The notes under the pieces are model-generated. The model did not search any database, was not told where the DNA came from, and was given only the letters and a program-made list of their open reading frames with translations. The position numbers were made by a program, and so were the translations under genes. Source: Tenacibaculum ovolyticum DSM 18103 (GTDB taxonomy: Bacteria; Bacteroidota; Bacteroidia; Flavobacteriales; Flavobacteriaceae). From it: 64,000 bases of DNA. Position 1 is the stretch's first letter, and each line of letters opens with the position of its first letter. The stretch spans positions 1 to 64,000 of the forward strand of contig NZ_AUMF01000009.1 in NCBI RefSeq assembly GCF_000430545.1. Direction: 5' to 3'. This document shows, one piece after another, positions 37,401 through 45,350 of the stretch.

Positions 37401-38855
37401 ACCTTCAAACTTCAATTTAAAGTTATCATCTTCCGAAATTAATAAGCCATCAAATTTTTTGTTCTGAAACTGACCATTAACGTTTAAATCCTTGTAATCA
37501 TATTTATTAAAACCTAAGCTACTAACTTTTCCTATAATAACTGTATTTACATTATTCACATTAAATCCACTACCATTTACATCAGCTTTTAATGAAATTT
37601 TTCCTAAAAGCGGATCGTTTGCAAATATTCCTAAATCAAAGTTTTTAAACTCAACTTCTCCTGTATAAGTCGCTTCATCAATAGTATCAATATTTGTTAA
37701 CTGAAGATCAGAAATTGTAGTACCAATTTCTGAATTTACTGAAACAGTAGCATCCATCTGCTCAGGCGTTACTCTTACAATTCCTTGAAGCGTAAAATTA
37801 CCCAATCGCTGAAATTCTGACGGTAATGTTCTACCCAATAAATTTGGAAATACATTTTTTAATTGAAAATAATTTGCCGTAACATTATCTAAATCTGCAT
37901 CAAAAACAAAACCTCTACTTGTTTTAATAGCATTAACAAACCCCATGTTTCCAATAATCTTCATTCCTTTTTTAGAATGAATTTTAATATTATCAGCACT
38001 AAAATTATTTAAAACACCATTAATATTTCCTGTAAAGTATAAAATATCGTTTCCACTTAATTCCTTGTAAAGCTTTGTTAAATCTTTTATTGAGAGTGCG
38101 CTTTTTAAAAACGAAGCCTTAATATTTACTTTATCATTAAAATGAATTAGGTCTTTTCGTTTATATGTTAACTTTATATCACCTTCTACTTTCGAATCAT
38201 TATCTGTTTCTAATGTTGTTTTATAAAATTGCATATATTTTTTGGTATACACAAAGTTTGTAGATAAATTAGTTACATGAATACCTCTATTCTCTGTAAA
38301 AGACATTTCTCTTAATTTAAGAGCAACATCGGGTCCTTTTATTGAAAAATCGAGTAAAGTTCCACTTGCACTATATGCTGCAAATTGCAATGGTTCTTTT
38401 TTATTTTCATCAAGTAATTTATATGTTAAATTAGTAAGTGTAATCTTATCACTGTTTAAAAGAAAAGGTACTGACAAACTATCTTTTGGTTTATCGCTAT
38501 TAAAACTCTCAATAAAAATAGATAAATTATCATTCTTCTCTCCTTTATAAGTTTTCATATTAAAATAAGTTCCGGCTAAGGAAGCCTCTCCCAAATTAAC
38601 ATTATTATCTAATACACGTTTTGCATTTAATAGAGAAGTACTTAAGTTTTGAACAAAAATAAGCGTATCGTTATGATGGTCTCTAATTTCAATTTCTTTT
38701 AATTGAACACTTAATAACCAAGATAAATCGACTCTCTTTACAACAATGTTAGTGTTGTATTCTTTATTTAGCCAATTAGTTGCTTGTTCTGCTAGTTTAC
38801 TTTGAACAACAGGTAGTGATAATAAAATAATAAGCAAGAGTAAAAAAAGCAGCAA
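34434..38855 (-). CDS. tamB: TamB / DUF490 translocation and assembly module protein
   Basis: A very large (1473-residue) AsmA-like protein with an N-terminal membrane anchor (LLFLLLLIILLSLPVV), a long beta-rich groove made of repeated strands, and the conserved C-terminal DUF490 domain (about 1140-1440) rich in ...GLYNFKYAG, GGSISWNGDPYNAELALTA and FNKRGDN-like elements. TamB-type proteins bridge the two membranes and help move lipids or outer-membrane proteins. The first standard start is TTG at 38855, in the membrane helix itself. Upstream in the same frame to 38919 the reading continues with a cationic stretch (KEIIRKIVKIIWKWLKY) without ATG, GTG or TTG; AAGGAG precedes it. The true start may be a rare codon there, or a T may be missing or extra in the T-run near 38841-38848 (see findings). 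Confidence 0.85.
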   Translation of the reverse strand: MLLFLLLLIILLSLPVVQSKLAEQATNWLNKEYNTNIVVKRVDLSWLLSVQLKEIEIRDHHNDTLIFVQNLSTSLLNAKRVLDNNVNLGEASLAGTYFNMKTYKGEKNDNLSIFIESFNSDKPKDSLSVPFLLNSDKITLTNLTYKLLDENKKEPLQFAAYSASGTLLDFSIKGPDVALKLREMSFTENRGIHVTNLSTNFVYTKKYMQFYKTTLETDNDSKVEGDIKLTYKRKDLIHFNDKVNIKASFLKSALSIKDLTKLYKELSGNDILYFTGNINGVLNNFSADNIKIHSKKGMKIIGNMGFVNAIKTSRGFVFDADLDNVTANYFQLKNVFPNLLGRTLPSEFQRLGNFTLQGIVRVTPEQMDATVSVNSEIGTTISDLQLTNIDTIDEATYTGEVEFKNFDLGIFANDPLLGKISLKADVNGSGFNVNNVNTVIIGKVSSLGFNKYDYKDLNVNGQFQNKKFDGLLISEDDNFKLKFEGLADFSSAVNKFDFIANIAKVDLKKTNLFTRDSIAELKGNINLNISGNTFDDIVGKATFKNLVYTNQKQDYLFKKFEIKSSVKDSIKTIEVNSEDIVKGELKGKFSFNELIPITQNALGSVYTNYRPHEVAPNQFLEFDFSIYNKIIDVFLPEISIGNSTRLKGRINSDKKALKLTFTSPEVEAYKNVIENVVLRMDTKNPLYNTHLTASKINTKYYNIEKLNLLNRTQNDTLYFKSVFKGGKDYSESFNLDFYYTINELQKSVVGIQKSTLNYKGFDWVINKKQDKNHKVVLDLKKNNFAISPFVFESGKQKIKFKGIVRDSTYKDLQANFNKVKLESFLPLIDNLNLKGDLSGVVDFKQEGVKLEPKGNLLIEEFQINDFSQGDLALNITGDNSYKKYDVNLSLISEKAKNISATGGVDFSGKRPTVDLNVFLKEYEIAAFSPLGENVLNKLRGKVTGSFTAKGFLNNPDFQGVLNFEEAGLTFPYLNIDFDLKGNTSIVLDKQQFKLGNILLEDTKHNTQGVLSGYIAHQNFKEWYLKLDIDTENLLVLDTKESEESSYYGTGFLDGNAEIRGLTNNLDIVIEGKTNKGTVFVIPLNDVKTIDNYKLIRFKTGKPEDEELNKYVKDIKGLDLKINLEVTKDAVAQVVIDKVSGSELKGSGEGNLRIDINTLGKFKMYGDFEIDKGLYNFKYAGISKPFIVQKGGSISWNGDPYNAELALTAIYRTKANPAQLLDNINSNRKIPIDLYTKITGGLFNSKQEFDIKIPNANSTVASELEFILNGNDLNTKMQHFSFLLAFGTFYNEDAIGNSAASGLTGTASEIASSILTNMLNSKGNKFQLGLGYTQGDNGDVNDLRSDDQVDFSVSTQFGDRVLVNGKLGVPVGANTQTSVVGELKVEVLLNEEGNLRANVFNRQNEVQYSTEEEGYTQGIGLSYQVNFNNLSELGKKIGLKKKSKKIKKDTLKLKKNKLIKFKTKAKKELDEQNK

Positions 38856-38922
38856 GTACTTTAACCATTTCCATATTATTTTAACTATTTTTCTGATGAT
38901 CTCCTTTATCTTTACTGACTAA

Positions 38923-38930
38923 CAAATGTA
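38923..38930 (-). promoter_or_regulatory. Promoter of the tamB operon, -7 element
   Basis: TACATTTG on the minus strand (TAnnTTTG). Transcription would begin near 38916, leaving a very short leader before the cationic stretch upstream of the annotated tamB start, which supports a start upstream of 38855. Confidence 0.5.
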
Positions 38931-39003
38931 ATCAGCTAACTGCAAAAATGTTGCCTTATTTTAAAGAAATATCAATTTTAACGAAATTCTAACGCAATAT
39001 CAA

Positions 39004-39011
39004 TATTTTTG
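39004..39011 (+). promoter_or_regulatory. Promoter of tsaD, -7 element
   Basis: TATTTTTG (TAnnTTTG), 19 bp before the TTG start of tsaD. Confidence 0.55.
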
Positions 39012-39030
39012 CAACTTAAGACCATATATT

Positions 39031-40059
39031 TTGAGTAAAAAAAACAGTTATATATTAGGAATAGAAAGCTCTTGTGATGATACAAGTGCTTCGGTAATTT
39101 ATAATGGTAAAGTATTAAGTAATGTTGTTGCGAACCAAGAGATACATGCTAAATACGGTGGTGTTGTACCAGAATTAGCTTCACGAGCACATCAACAAAA
39201 CATTGTTCCTGTAGTACAGCAGGCTATTGAACAAGCAAACATTACTAAACACGATTTAAATGCTATTGCATTTACACGTGGCCCTGGTTTAATGGGCTCG
39301 TTATTAGTAGGTACTTCTTTTGCTAAATCTTTAGCTTTAGGGTTAAACATTCCGCTAATAGATATAAATCATATGCAAGCGCATATTTTAGCTCATTTTA
39401 TTGATGAAGAAGACTCTAAAAAACCTCCTTTTCCATTTGTATGTTTAACCATTAGCGGAGGACACACTCAAATTGTTAAGGTTACCAATCATTTTGAAAT
39501 GGAAATCTTAGGAGAGACCATTGATGATGCCGTTGGTGAAGCTTTTGATAAATCTGCCAAAATATTAGGTTTACCTTATCCTGGTGGTCCTTTAATTGAT
39601 AAGTATGCACAATTAGGAAATCCTAAAGCATTTCAATTTACAAAACCAAAAGTAGGTGATTTACAATTTAGTTTTAGTGGCTTAAAAACAGGTATTTTAC
39701 GTTTTATACAGCGTAATGTAAAAGAAAACCCTGATTTCATTAAAGAAAATCTACATGATATTTGTGCTTCTATTCAGCATACTATTGTTGAAATATTAAT
39801 GGAAAAATTAAAAAATACCGTTAAACAAACCAATATAAAACATATAGCTATTGCTGGTGGAGTTTCTGCAAATTCTGAGATTAGAAAACGTTTAGCTCTA
39901 GCTGAAAAGCACTGGGGATGGACAACCTATGTTCCAAAATTTGAATACACCACCGATAACGCTGCAATGATTGCCATTTCTGGTTATTTAAAATATTTAA
40001 TTAATGATTATTCTAACATTTCAGTTACTGCTAAAGCACGATTAAAAGTTACTGAATAA
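39031..40059 (+). CDS. tsaD: tRNA N6-adenosine threonylcarbamoyltransferase TsaD
   Basis: TsaD transfers the threonylcarbamoyl group to A37 of tRNAs that read ANN codons. The 342-residue protein starts at a TTG codon (MSKKNSYILGIESSCDDTSA), which fits the family N-terminus, and shows the metal-binding NHMQAHILAH near 112-121, the ATPase loop LTISGGHTQIV, GEAFDKSAKILGLPYPGG, IAGGVSANSEIR, and the family closing region YTTDNAAMIA. Length is normal. The sulfatase-like gene follows 20 bp later. Confidence 0.96.
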   Translation: MSKKNSYILGIESSCDDTSASVIYNGKVLSNVVANQEIHAKYGGVVPELASRAHQQNIVPVVQQAIEQANITKHDLNAIAFTRGPGLMGSLLVGTSFAKSLALGLNIPLIDINHMQAHILAHFIDEEDSKKPPFPFVCLTISGGHTQIVKVTNHFEMEILGETIDDAVGEAFDKSAKILGLPYPGGPLIDKYAQLGNPKAFQFTKPKVGDLQFSFSGLKTGILRFIQRNVKENPDFIKENLHDICASIQHTIVEILMEKLKNTVKQTNIKHIAIAGGVSANSEIRKRLALAEKHWGWTTYVPKFEYTTDNAAMIAISGYLKYLINDYSNISVTAKARLKVTE

Positions 40060-40079
40060 CGCTTTATAAAACCACCCTA

Positions 40080-41930
40080 ATGAACAGTTTTAAAAACAGA
40101 TTACTATTTAATATCACGTACTACTTTTTGTGGGTTGCTTATTTTTTATTCGCACGTTTTTTATTTTTATCTTATTATTTTGATAAGACCTCCGAGTTAG
40201 GTTTTATTACAACACTTAAAACTTTTTTATATGGAATTCAGTTAGATTTTTCTTTTGCAGCTTACTTAGCCGCAATTCCATTTCTAATTATTCTTTTTTC
40301 AATATGGATTCCAAAAAAAATTATTATTAACTTAATAAAAGGATATACTTTCCTCGTTATTTTTGGTGTTAATCTATTTATGTTAATTGATATCGTTCTA
40401 TACAAATCATGGGGGGTTCGTATAGATTCTACATTAGTAAGCTACATTAACAATCCTAAAATAATGTTAGCTTCAGTTTCTACAACGCAACTTATTGGAG
40501 GGGTTTTAATTTGGATTATTATTTCTCTCTTTGTGATATATTTTTTTAATAAAATTTTAAATAAAATTAACGCTCATCTAACTAAAGGTAAATTTTTAGA
40601 AGCTCCCATTTTTCTTATAATAATTGGAGCTTTAATTATTCCGATTAGAGGTGGTTTTGGGAATATCCCTATTAACCAAAGTAATGTATATTTTTCTACT
40701 AAAATGTTTGCTAATCATGCTGCTGTAAACTTTATCTGGAATTTCGCCAACACTTTAGCCCACAAAATAGACGACAAAAACCCATATGTACATTACAAAA
40801 CTGATACTGCGCAAAGTATTATCAATAAAACTAGAAATCAACTTTTAATCGGTTCAGATTCAATTTTAAAAACGAAAAAACCTAATGTTATTTTAATTGT
40901 TTGGGAAAGTCTTTCCGCTAAGTCTGTTGGTGTTTTGGGAGGCAAACCAAATGTTACTGAAAATCTAAATAGGCTCGCTAAAGAGGGAATTTTATTTACT
41001 AATTTTTATGGTAATGGCGATAGAACCGACAAAGGAGTACCTGCTATTTTAAGTGGTTATTATCCGCAACCAACTAAGAGTATCATGAAAATGCCTAATA
41101 AATCTAAATCACTACCTATGCTTACCCGAGAAATGAAAAAATTGGGCTATTACACTGGTTTTTATTATGGTGGTGATAGTAATTTTGGGAATATGATTAC
41201 TTATTTACGAAATGGTGATATTGATAGAATTGTTGACGGAACTGAGTTTGATAAAGAAAATTGGAATTCTAAATGGGGAGCTCACGATCATATTTTTTTA
41301 GATCGCTTTATGAAAGATTTATCTGAACCAACTTTAAAACAGCCTTTTTTCGAAATCGGATTAACACTTACAAGTCATGAACCTTACGAGTTTCCTGATG
41401 AGTATAAATTTGGAAAAGACTCTCAAGAAAACTTATACATGAGTGCCCAAGCATATACCGACAAAGCTATTGGTAAATTTATTGAAGATGCTAAAAAACA
41501 ACCTTGGTGGAATAATACCTTAATCGTAATTATGTCTGACCATGGTCATCCGCTACCAAAACACAAAGGATATTTTAATTCTCCTAAAAAATTTCAGATT
41601 CCAATGGTTTGGCTGGGTGGTGCATTAGCTAAAACAGGTATTACAGTAAATAATTTTAGTGCGCAAAGTGATTTTGCTTATACTTTAACCAATATGTTAG
41701 GTGGTAACTCAAAGCAGTTCGAAAATGGTAAACATATTTTTAATGCTTCTAACAGTCAATATGTACATTTTGTTTTTAATAAAGGTTTTGGTACCATTTC
41801 TAAAAACGGAACATTTGTATATGATTATGTAAGTAATAAACCAGTGATAAAAGAAGGTAACTATCAAGAATTAGATACACTAGGAAAAGCAATAAGTCAA
41901 GAGGCTTATCAAGATTTTTTAGGTAGATAA
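40080..41930 (+). CDS. LtaS/MdoB-like sulfatase-fold membrane protein
   Basis: A 616-residue inner-membrane protein with five N-terminal membrane segments (within about 1-195) and an exported sulfatase-fold domain (about 265-580). Landmarks: NVILIVWESLSAKSVGVLG (metal-binding glutamate), TNFYGNGDRTDKGVPAILSG with a threonine in the nucleophile position of lipoteichoic acid synthases, FFEIGLTLTSHEPY, and IVIMSDHGHPLPKH. This group transfers phosphoglycerol or phosphoethanolamine-type groups to envelope glycans or lipids. The substrate in this organism is unknown. It follows tsaD closely and precedes a lipoprotein gene. Confidence 0.86.
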   Translation: MNSFKNRLLFNITYYFLWVAYFLFARFLFLSYYFDKTSELGFITTLKTFLYGIQLDFSFAAYLAAIPFLIILFSIWIPKKIIINLIKGYTFLVIFGVNLFMLIDIVLYKSWGVRIDSTLVSYINNPKIMLASVSTTQLIGGVLIWIIISLFVIYFFNKILNKINAHLTKGKFLEAPIFLIIIGALIIPIRGGFGNIPINQSNVYFSTKMFANHAAVNFIWNFANTLAHKIDDKNPYVHYKTDTAQSIINKTRNQLLIGSDSILKTKKPNVILIVWESLSAKSVGVLGGKPNVTENLNRLAKEGILFTNFYGNGDRTDKGVPAILSGYYPQPTKSIMKMPNKSKSLPMLTREMKKLGYYTGFYYGGDSNFGNMITYLRNGDIDRIVDGTEFDKENWNSKWGAHDHIFLDRFMKDLSEPTLKQPFFEIGLTLTSHEPYEFPDEYKFGKDSQENLYMSAQAYTDKAIGKFIEDAKKQPWWNNTLIVIMSDHGHPLPKHKGYFNSPKKFQIPMVWLGGALAKTGITVNNFSAQSDFAYTLTNMLGGNSKQFENGKHIFNASNSQYVHFVFNKGFGTISKNGTFVYDYVSNKPVIKEGNYQELDTLGKAISQEAYQDFLGR

Positions 41931-42001
41931 TCTGGTATAACTCTATTAATAACTCAACATAACTAGTAGAAAAAATATTAAACGCAATTGAATCAAACCA
42001 C

Positions 42002-42583
42002 ATGAAATATACCTATATTCTAATTTTAATCATTATAGTTTTCAGCTGTAAAACAAAAAACAAACAGGAATCTGAAAATCAAAATATTAAAATTGATAAC
42101 CCTGAATTAATTGAAATTTGTAAAAATGATCAAAACGATAGAAAAAATTATAATATAACTTGGTTAGAAATCGTTAAGAAAGACAGTCTTAGAAGAAAAA
42201 GAGTTGATATTATTTTAAACTCTAATAAAATTAAAACTGCGAAGGACTATATGAATGCAGCAATGGTTTTTAAACGTGGGAACGACTCTATTAATTTTCT
42301 AAAAACAATAACTTTAATGAAAGAGGCTATTAAATTAGATAGTACAATTAATAAATTGCCTTTAGCTGAAATAACAGACAGATATTTATTGAGCATAGGA
42401 GATCCTCAAATTTATGGAACCCAATTTTATAAAGAAGCATATAATAAACCTTGGGTTCTTGCTAAAATTGACACAACCAAAATCACAGATAAGGAAAGAG
42501 TTCAATTTGGTGTAGAAACATTAGAAAAATTAAGAGACAAGCTTAAACATATGAATGGTGTAGATCACAAGCATGATCACTAA
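42002..42583 (+). CDS. Hypothetical lipoprotein, possibly DUF6624-like
   Basis: A 193-residue predicted lipoprotein (MKYTYILILIIIVFSCK). The mature part is helical, with ICKNDQNDRKNYNITW and GDPQIYGTQFYKE, which resemble DUF6624-like proteins, and ends in a histidine-rich tail (GVDHKHDH) that could bind metal. Function unknown. It lies 71 bp after the LtaS-like gene on the same strand. Confidence 0.7.
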   Translation: MKYTYILILIIIVFSCKTKNKQESENQNIKIDNPELIEICKNDQNDRKNYNITWLEIVKKDSLRRKRVDIILNSNKIKTAKDYMNAAMVFKRGNDSINFLKTITLMKEAIKLDSTINKLPLAEITDRYLLSIGDPQIYGTQFYKEAYNKPWVLAKIDTTKITDKERVQFGVETLEKLRDKLKHMNGVDHKHDH

Positions 42584-42722
42584 AAAATACAATAATATAT
42601 ATTTCTGATTTAGAAACTATACAACCAATAGAAATAGAGATTTATTAAGTGTAACTAAAACCTTAAAAATAGATACAAAAGCAAAACTATTCCCTTTTTT
42701 TATTCTTAAGTGTCAATAAGTT

Positions 42723-42778
42723 ATTTTTTATACAAAATAACATTGTTATTCATTACCATGTTATTTTGTATAAAAAAT
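42723..42778. repeat. 21-bp perfect inverted repeat at a start codon
   Basis: Arms at 42723-42743 and 42758-42778 are perfect complements of 21 bp with a 14-nt loop (TGTTATTCATTACC). The right arm ends inside the ATG of the small membrane-protein gene at 42777. There is no T-run after either arm, so it is not a standard terminator. In mRNA it would place the start codon at the edge of a long stem. The rest of 42584-42722 is AT-rich and empty. Confidence 0.8.
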
Positions 42779-43076
42779 GAAAAAGATTGAAATAACAAAA
42801 GAAACCCAATCAACAAGAAAACAAATATCATTTATATACTTTTGTTATATATCTGTACTATTGCTAATCATTACAAGTATTTTAAATTTGTGGACAGCTT
42901 TAACTTCATTAGGAGCATTTTTCTTATTTTTAATTTGTCCGTTTTTAACAGGGATAATAGCTTATAAAAATTATAAAAAAACACAAAGTTCGAAAACTCA
43001 TAAAAAGCTATTCTACTTAGCTTTTTTCTATTCAATGGGGATTTTCATCACAATAATAATTGCTAAAATATTTTAA
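42777..43076 (+). CDS. Small membrane protein of unknown function
   Basis: A 99-residue protein with three hydrophobic segments (about 22-40, 45-62 and 82-99) and basic loops between them. No family recognised. Its start codon sits against the long inverted repeat at 42723-42778, so translation could depend on that hairpin. It is in a gene-poor stretch and its coding status is less certain than that of its neighbours. Confidence 0.55.
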   Translation: MKKIEITKETQSTRKQISFIYFCYISVLLLIITSILNLWTALTSLGAFFLFLICPFLTGIIAYKNYKKTQSSKTHKKLFYLAFFYSMGIFITIIIAKIF

Positions 43077-43485
43077 CTACATAGTTATCTAGTTGAAACT
43101 CTTTACAATTCTCAGGTATTTTGAAGATAAAAAATTCTCAATTCTAAATAGCATCATCATCATCAATAATACACTCTCTAATTAAAAATGCAACTTCATT
43201 ATACACTTCACTGAAGGCATTATTAATAATTTATCCTGGAAGCTATAGTATTCCTGACAAAAAATACACAATGAAGTTCAACAACTTTAATCACCTAATT
43301 GTTAACCAAGTAAGCATATGTATTGAATTACATCAAGATGCTATTAAATAAAAAAAGCATAAGGCTATGCCAGATAAAAGGATATAACACGGATTAAAAT
43401 CTTATTCAGTTCAGAGTGTTAATATTATCTTAAAGTAAAAAAAAACACAATATCCTTCTTAATAATACGTTTTTCTTAATTCTTA
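43077..43485. other. Intergenic region with no clear gene
   Basis: About 410 bp, AT-rich, with frequent stop codons in all frames. It includes a small CATCATCATCATCA run near 43154 and a hairpin GCATAaggcTATGC near 43358-43371 that would resemble a weak minus-strand terminator. It may be a decayed gene; I cannot identify one. Confidence 0.4.
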
Positions 43486-43518
43486 TTGATATTTAATCTA
43501 AATAAAAATAATATTAAA

Positions 43519-44589
43519 ATGAAAAAACCCTTCGAATTTAAAAAAATGACTTTAATTAAGTCACTAGTAATTATGTTATCACTAATAACTTTTGGTTCTT
43601 GCCAAGTAGAAGAAGATAACGATATTGTTGAACCTTTAAACACAAGTGCAAGACAACAAAATAAAACAGTTAATTTAAAAGTAATGAGCTACAATGTTTT
43701 TCAATTACCAGCTTCTGCTATTTTCTTCGGAAGAAGCGGAACTGGTTATGCAGAAGAGGATAGAGCGCGAGCTTTAAATCGCGCACTTATTGACCTAGAA
43801 CAAAAAGGAGACGCTCCAGATGTTCTTGCTATTCAAGAAGGATTTAATCAGAGCATAGAAACCTATCTCTTTAATACTGTAGAATTCCAGAAATTATACC
43901 CGCATAGAACTAGACTCTTAGGACTAGTTTGTGACGATAAGATCTCAGGAGATTGTGGAACTCTCGCTACCAGTCCTCTCTATACTAATGGTGGACTTGT
44001 AATTTTTAGTAAATACCCTATTGAAAAAAAAGCTGAACATGCTTGGAATTCGAAAATAATAGATACATATGAAGGATACGCTAATAAAGGAGTTACCTAT
44101 GCAGCAATAAGAAAAGATGGAGAATTATTTCATTTTTTTAACACACATACAAATTCAGAACAAGTAGGCTATCCTGCATCAGCTGTTAGAACAAACCAGT
44201 TTCTTGAAATGAGAGAATTTAAATCGGGTTTAAAAATACCAATATCTGAGCCTGTTATATATCTTGGAGACATGAATGTTGAAACCCAGCTTGAAAAAAG
44301 GACCATGGAGAGGTTTTTAGATGCACAATCAAATTTCGAATTGCAACCAGGGGCAGATGGTACTTATTCATTTAACAACACAGTAGTTAAAAATACGTAC
44401 CATACACATGCTGACGCTGATCATACTTATAATAAAGTATTAGATTACATATTATATAGTAAAGTTCATAAGCTACCTAACGGAAATCCCGTAATGAGAA
44501 TATCTTCTCTTCAAGCGCGTGGACCAGCATACACAGGAGATATTTCAGATCATAATCCAGTAATTACAGATTTTACATATCATTACTAA
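43519..44589 (+). CDS. Sphingomyelinase C-like lipoprotein (DNase I fold phosphodiesterase)
   Basis: A 356-residue exported phosphodiesterase of the neutral sphingomyelinase type, which splits sphingomyelin to ceramide and phosphocholine. The N-terminus MTLIKSLVIMLSLITFGSC ends in a lipobox, so it is likely anchored on the cell surface. Fold landmarks: VMSYNVFQLPAS, LAIQEGFN (metal-binding glutamate), NGGLVIFSKYPI, FNTHTNSE, YLGDMNVE (Asp-x-Asn) and DISDHNPVI with the catalytic histidine. I took the ATG at 43519 (MKKPFEFKK); a TTG 33 bp earlier extends the frame. Related proteins are haemolytic or toxic to host membranes in fish pathogens; here activity is inferred. Confidence 0.88.
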   Translation: MKKPFEFKKMTLIKSLVIMLSLITFGSCQVEEDNDIVEPLNTSARQQNKTVNLKVMSYNVFQLPASAIFFGRSGTGYAEEDRARALNRALIDLEQKGDAPDVLAIQEGFNQSIETYLFNTVEFQKLYPHRTRLLGLVCDDKISGDCGTLATSPLYTNGGLVIFSKYPIEKKAEHAWNSKIIDTYEGYANKGVTYAAIRKDGELFHFFNTHTNSEQVGYPASAVRTNQFLEMREFKSGLKIPISEPVIYLGDMNVETQLEKRTMERFLDAQSNFELQPGADGTYSFNNTVVKNTYHTHADADHTYNKVLDYILYSKVHKLPNGNPVMRISSLQARGPAYTGDISDHNPVITDFTYHY

Positions 44590-44630
44590 TAAACATAATT
44601 TATAAAATAACATTTTAATATTAATAAGTT

Positions 44631-44670
44631 TAAATCCCCCAAAAATGAATTCATTTTTGGGGGATTTTTA
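44631..44670. terminator. Terminator of the sphingomyelinase-like gene
   Basis: A perfect palindrome (AATCCCCCAAAAATGAATTC and its complement) followed by T-runs, 42 bp after the stop codon. Confidence 0.85.
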
Positions 44671-44694
44671 ATATAGAGAGAAAGGTCAATAAAT

Positions 44695-44800
44695 AATTAC
44701 CTATATTTTAATTAAAACTCCTTGAGGAGTATCTGATTGAGCGCAGTCGAAACCTTTTTTTAACAGACTAATAGTTCTCATAAACTTCGTTCGTTAGTTT
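44695..44800 (+). repeat. Dispersed repeat, copy 2
   Basis: Second copy of the element at 25129-25230, sharing TATATTTTAATT, GAGCGCAGTCGAAA, TTTTTAACAG and TAATAGTTCTC in the same order. It lies after a terminator of a plus-strand gene, as does copy 1. Confidence 0.65.
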
Positions 44801-44940
44801 CTGCCATTTTAATATCAGAAATGCTTAAACTTATAATAAAAATTGCGCCACTATACTTAAAAAAAGCTAGCTAATTATGTCTATTTTTACTACTGACTTC
44901 TATAGAATAAATATTTAAAAAAGTTGGTTAAACTTCTATT

Positions 44941-45102
44941 TCAACTTTGCTTACATTTTTCAAATCTAACATCTACTATAATTTGAAATGGTATAAATAT
45001 TAACACCACCTTTTTCATATCTGTATCTTCAAAAATATTATTGGCTAAACCTGCTATAAAACCAGCATATAATTTTTCATTGGCTAACGAAAAAAATAAC
45101 AA
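44941..45102 (-). pseudogene. Short open frame, possible gene remnant
   Basis: A 53-codon minus-strand frame with a TTG at 45102. Its translation (LANEKLYAGFIAGLANNIF and later VVLIFIPFQIIVD) reads like real protein rather than random AT-rich sequence and resembles part of a membrane transporter, but it has no ATG and is too short to be a whole gene. It is probably a remnant. The rest of 44801-45350 is AT-rich with no gene. Confidence 0.25.
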
Positions 45103-45350
45103 TACCTTATTTTTTTTTTAGTTTTTAATACATCAAAAACGTTTTTTAAGATTCTAAACAGTTTTTACTTAACAACAAAGTCAAATTGATTTTTTTAAAA
45201 CTGTTTTTTAATTAAAGTTGTTTTAAAAAATTCAAAAAAGCATTTTAAAAACCAAACAAACATAAAAAACCTATTTTAAAAGTAAATTTCATCTTTTTTA
45301 ATCAAAAAAACAATTAAATTCATTTATTTCGTAGTAAAATTAAATACAGT

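Noticed and set aside
43154..43167. CAT repeat considered as a microsatellite switch
   Set aside because: Only a few units, not in a coding region or promoter.
43271..43351. 26-codon frame starting MKFNNFNHLIVNQ
   Set aside because: Too short and without homology clues; recorded only as part of the gene-poor region.
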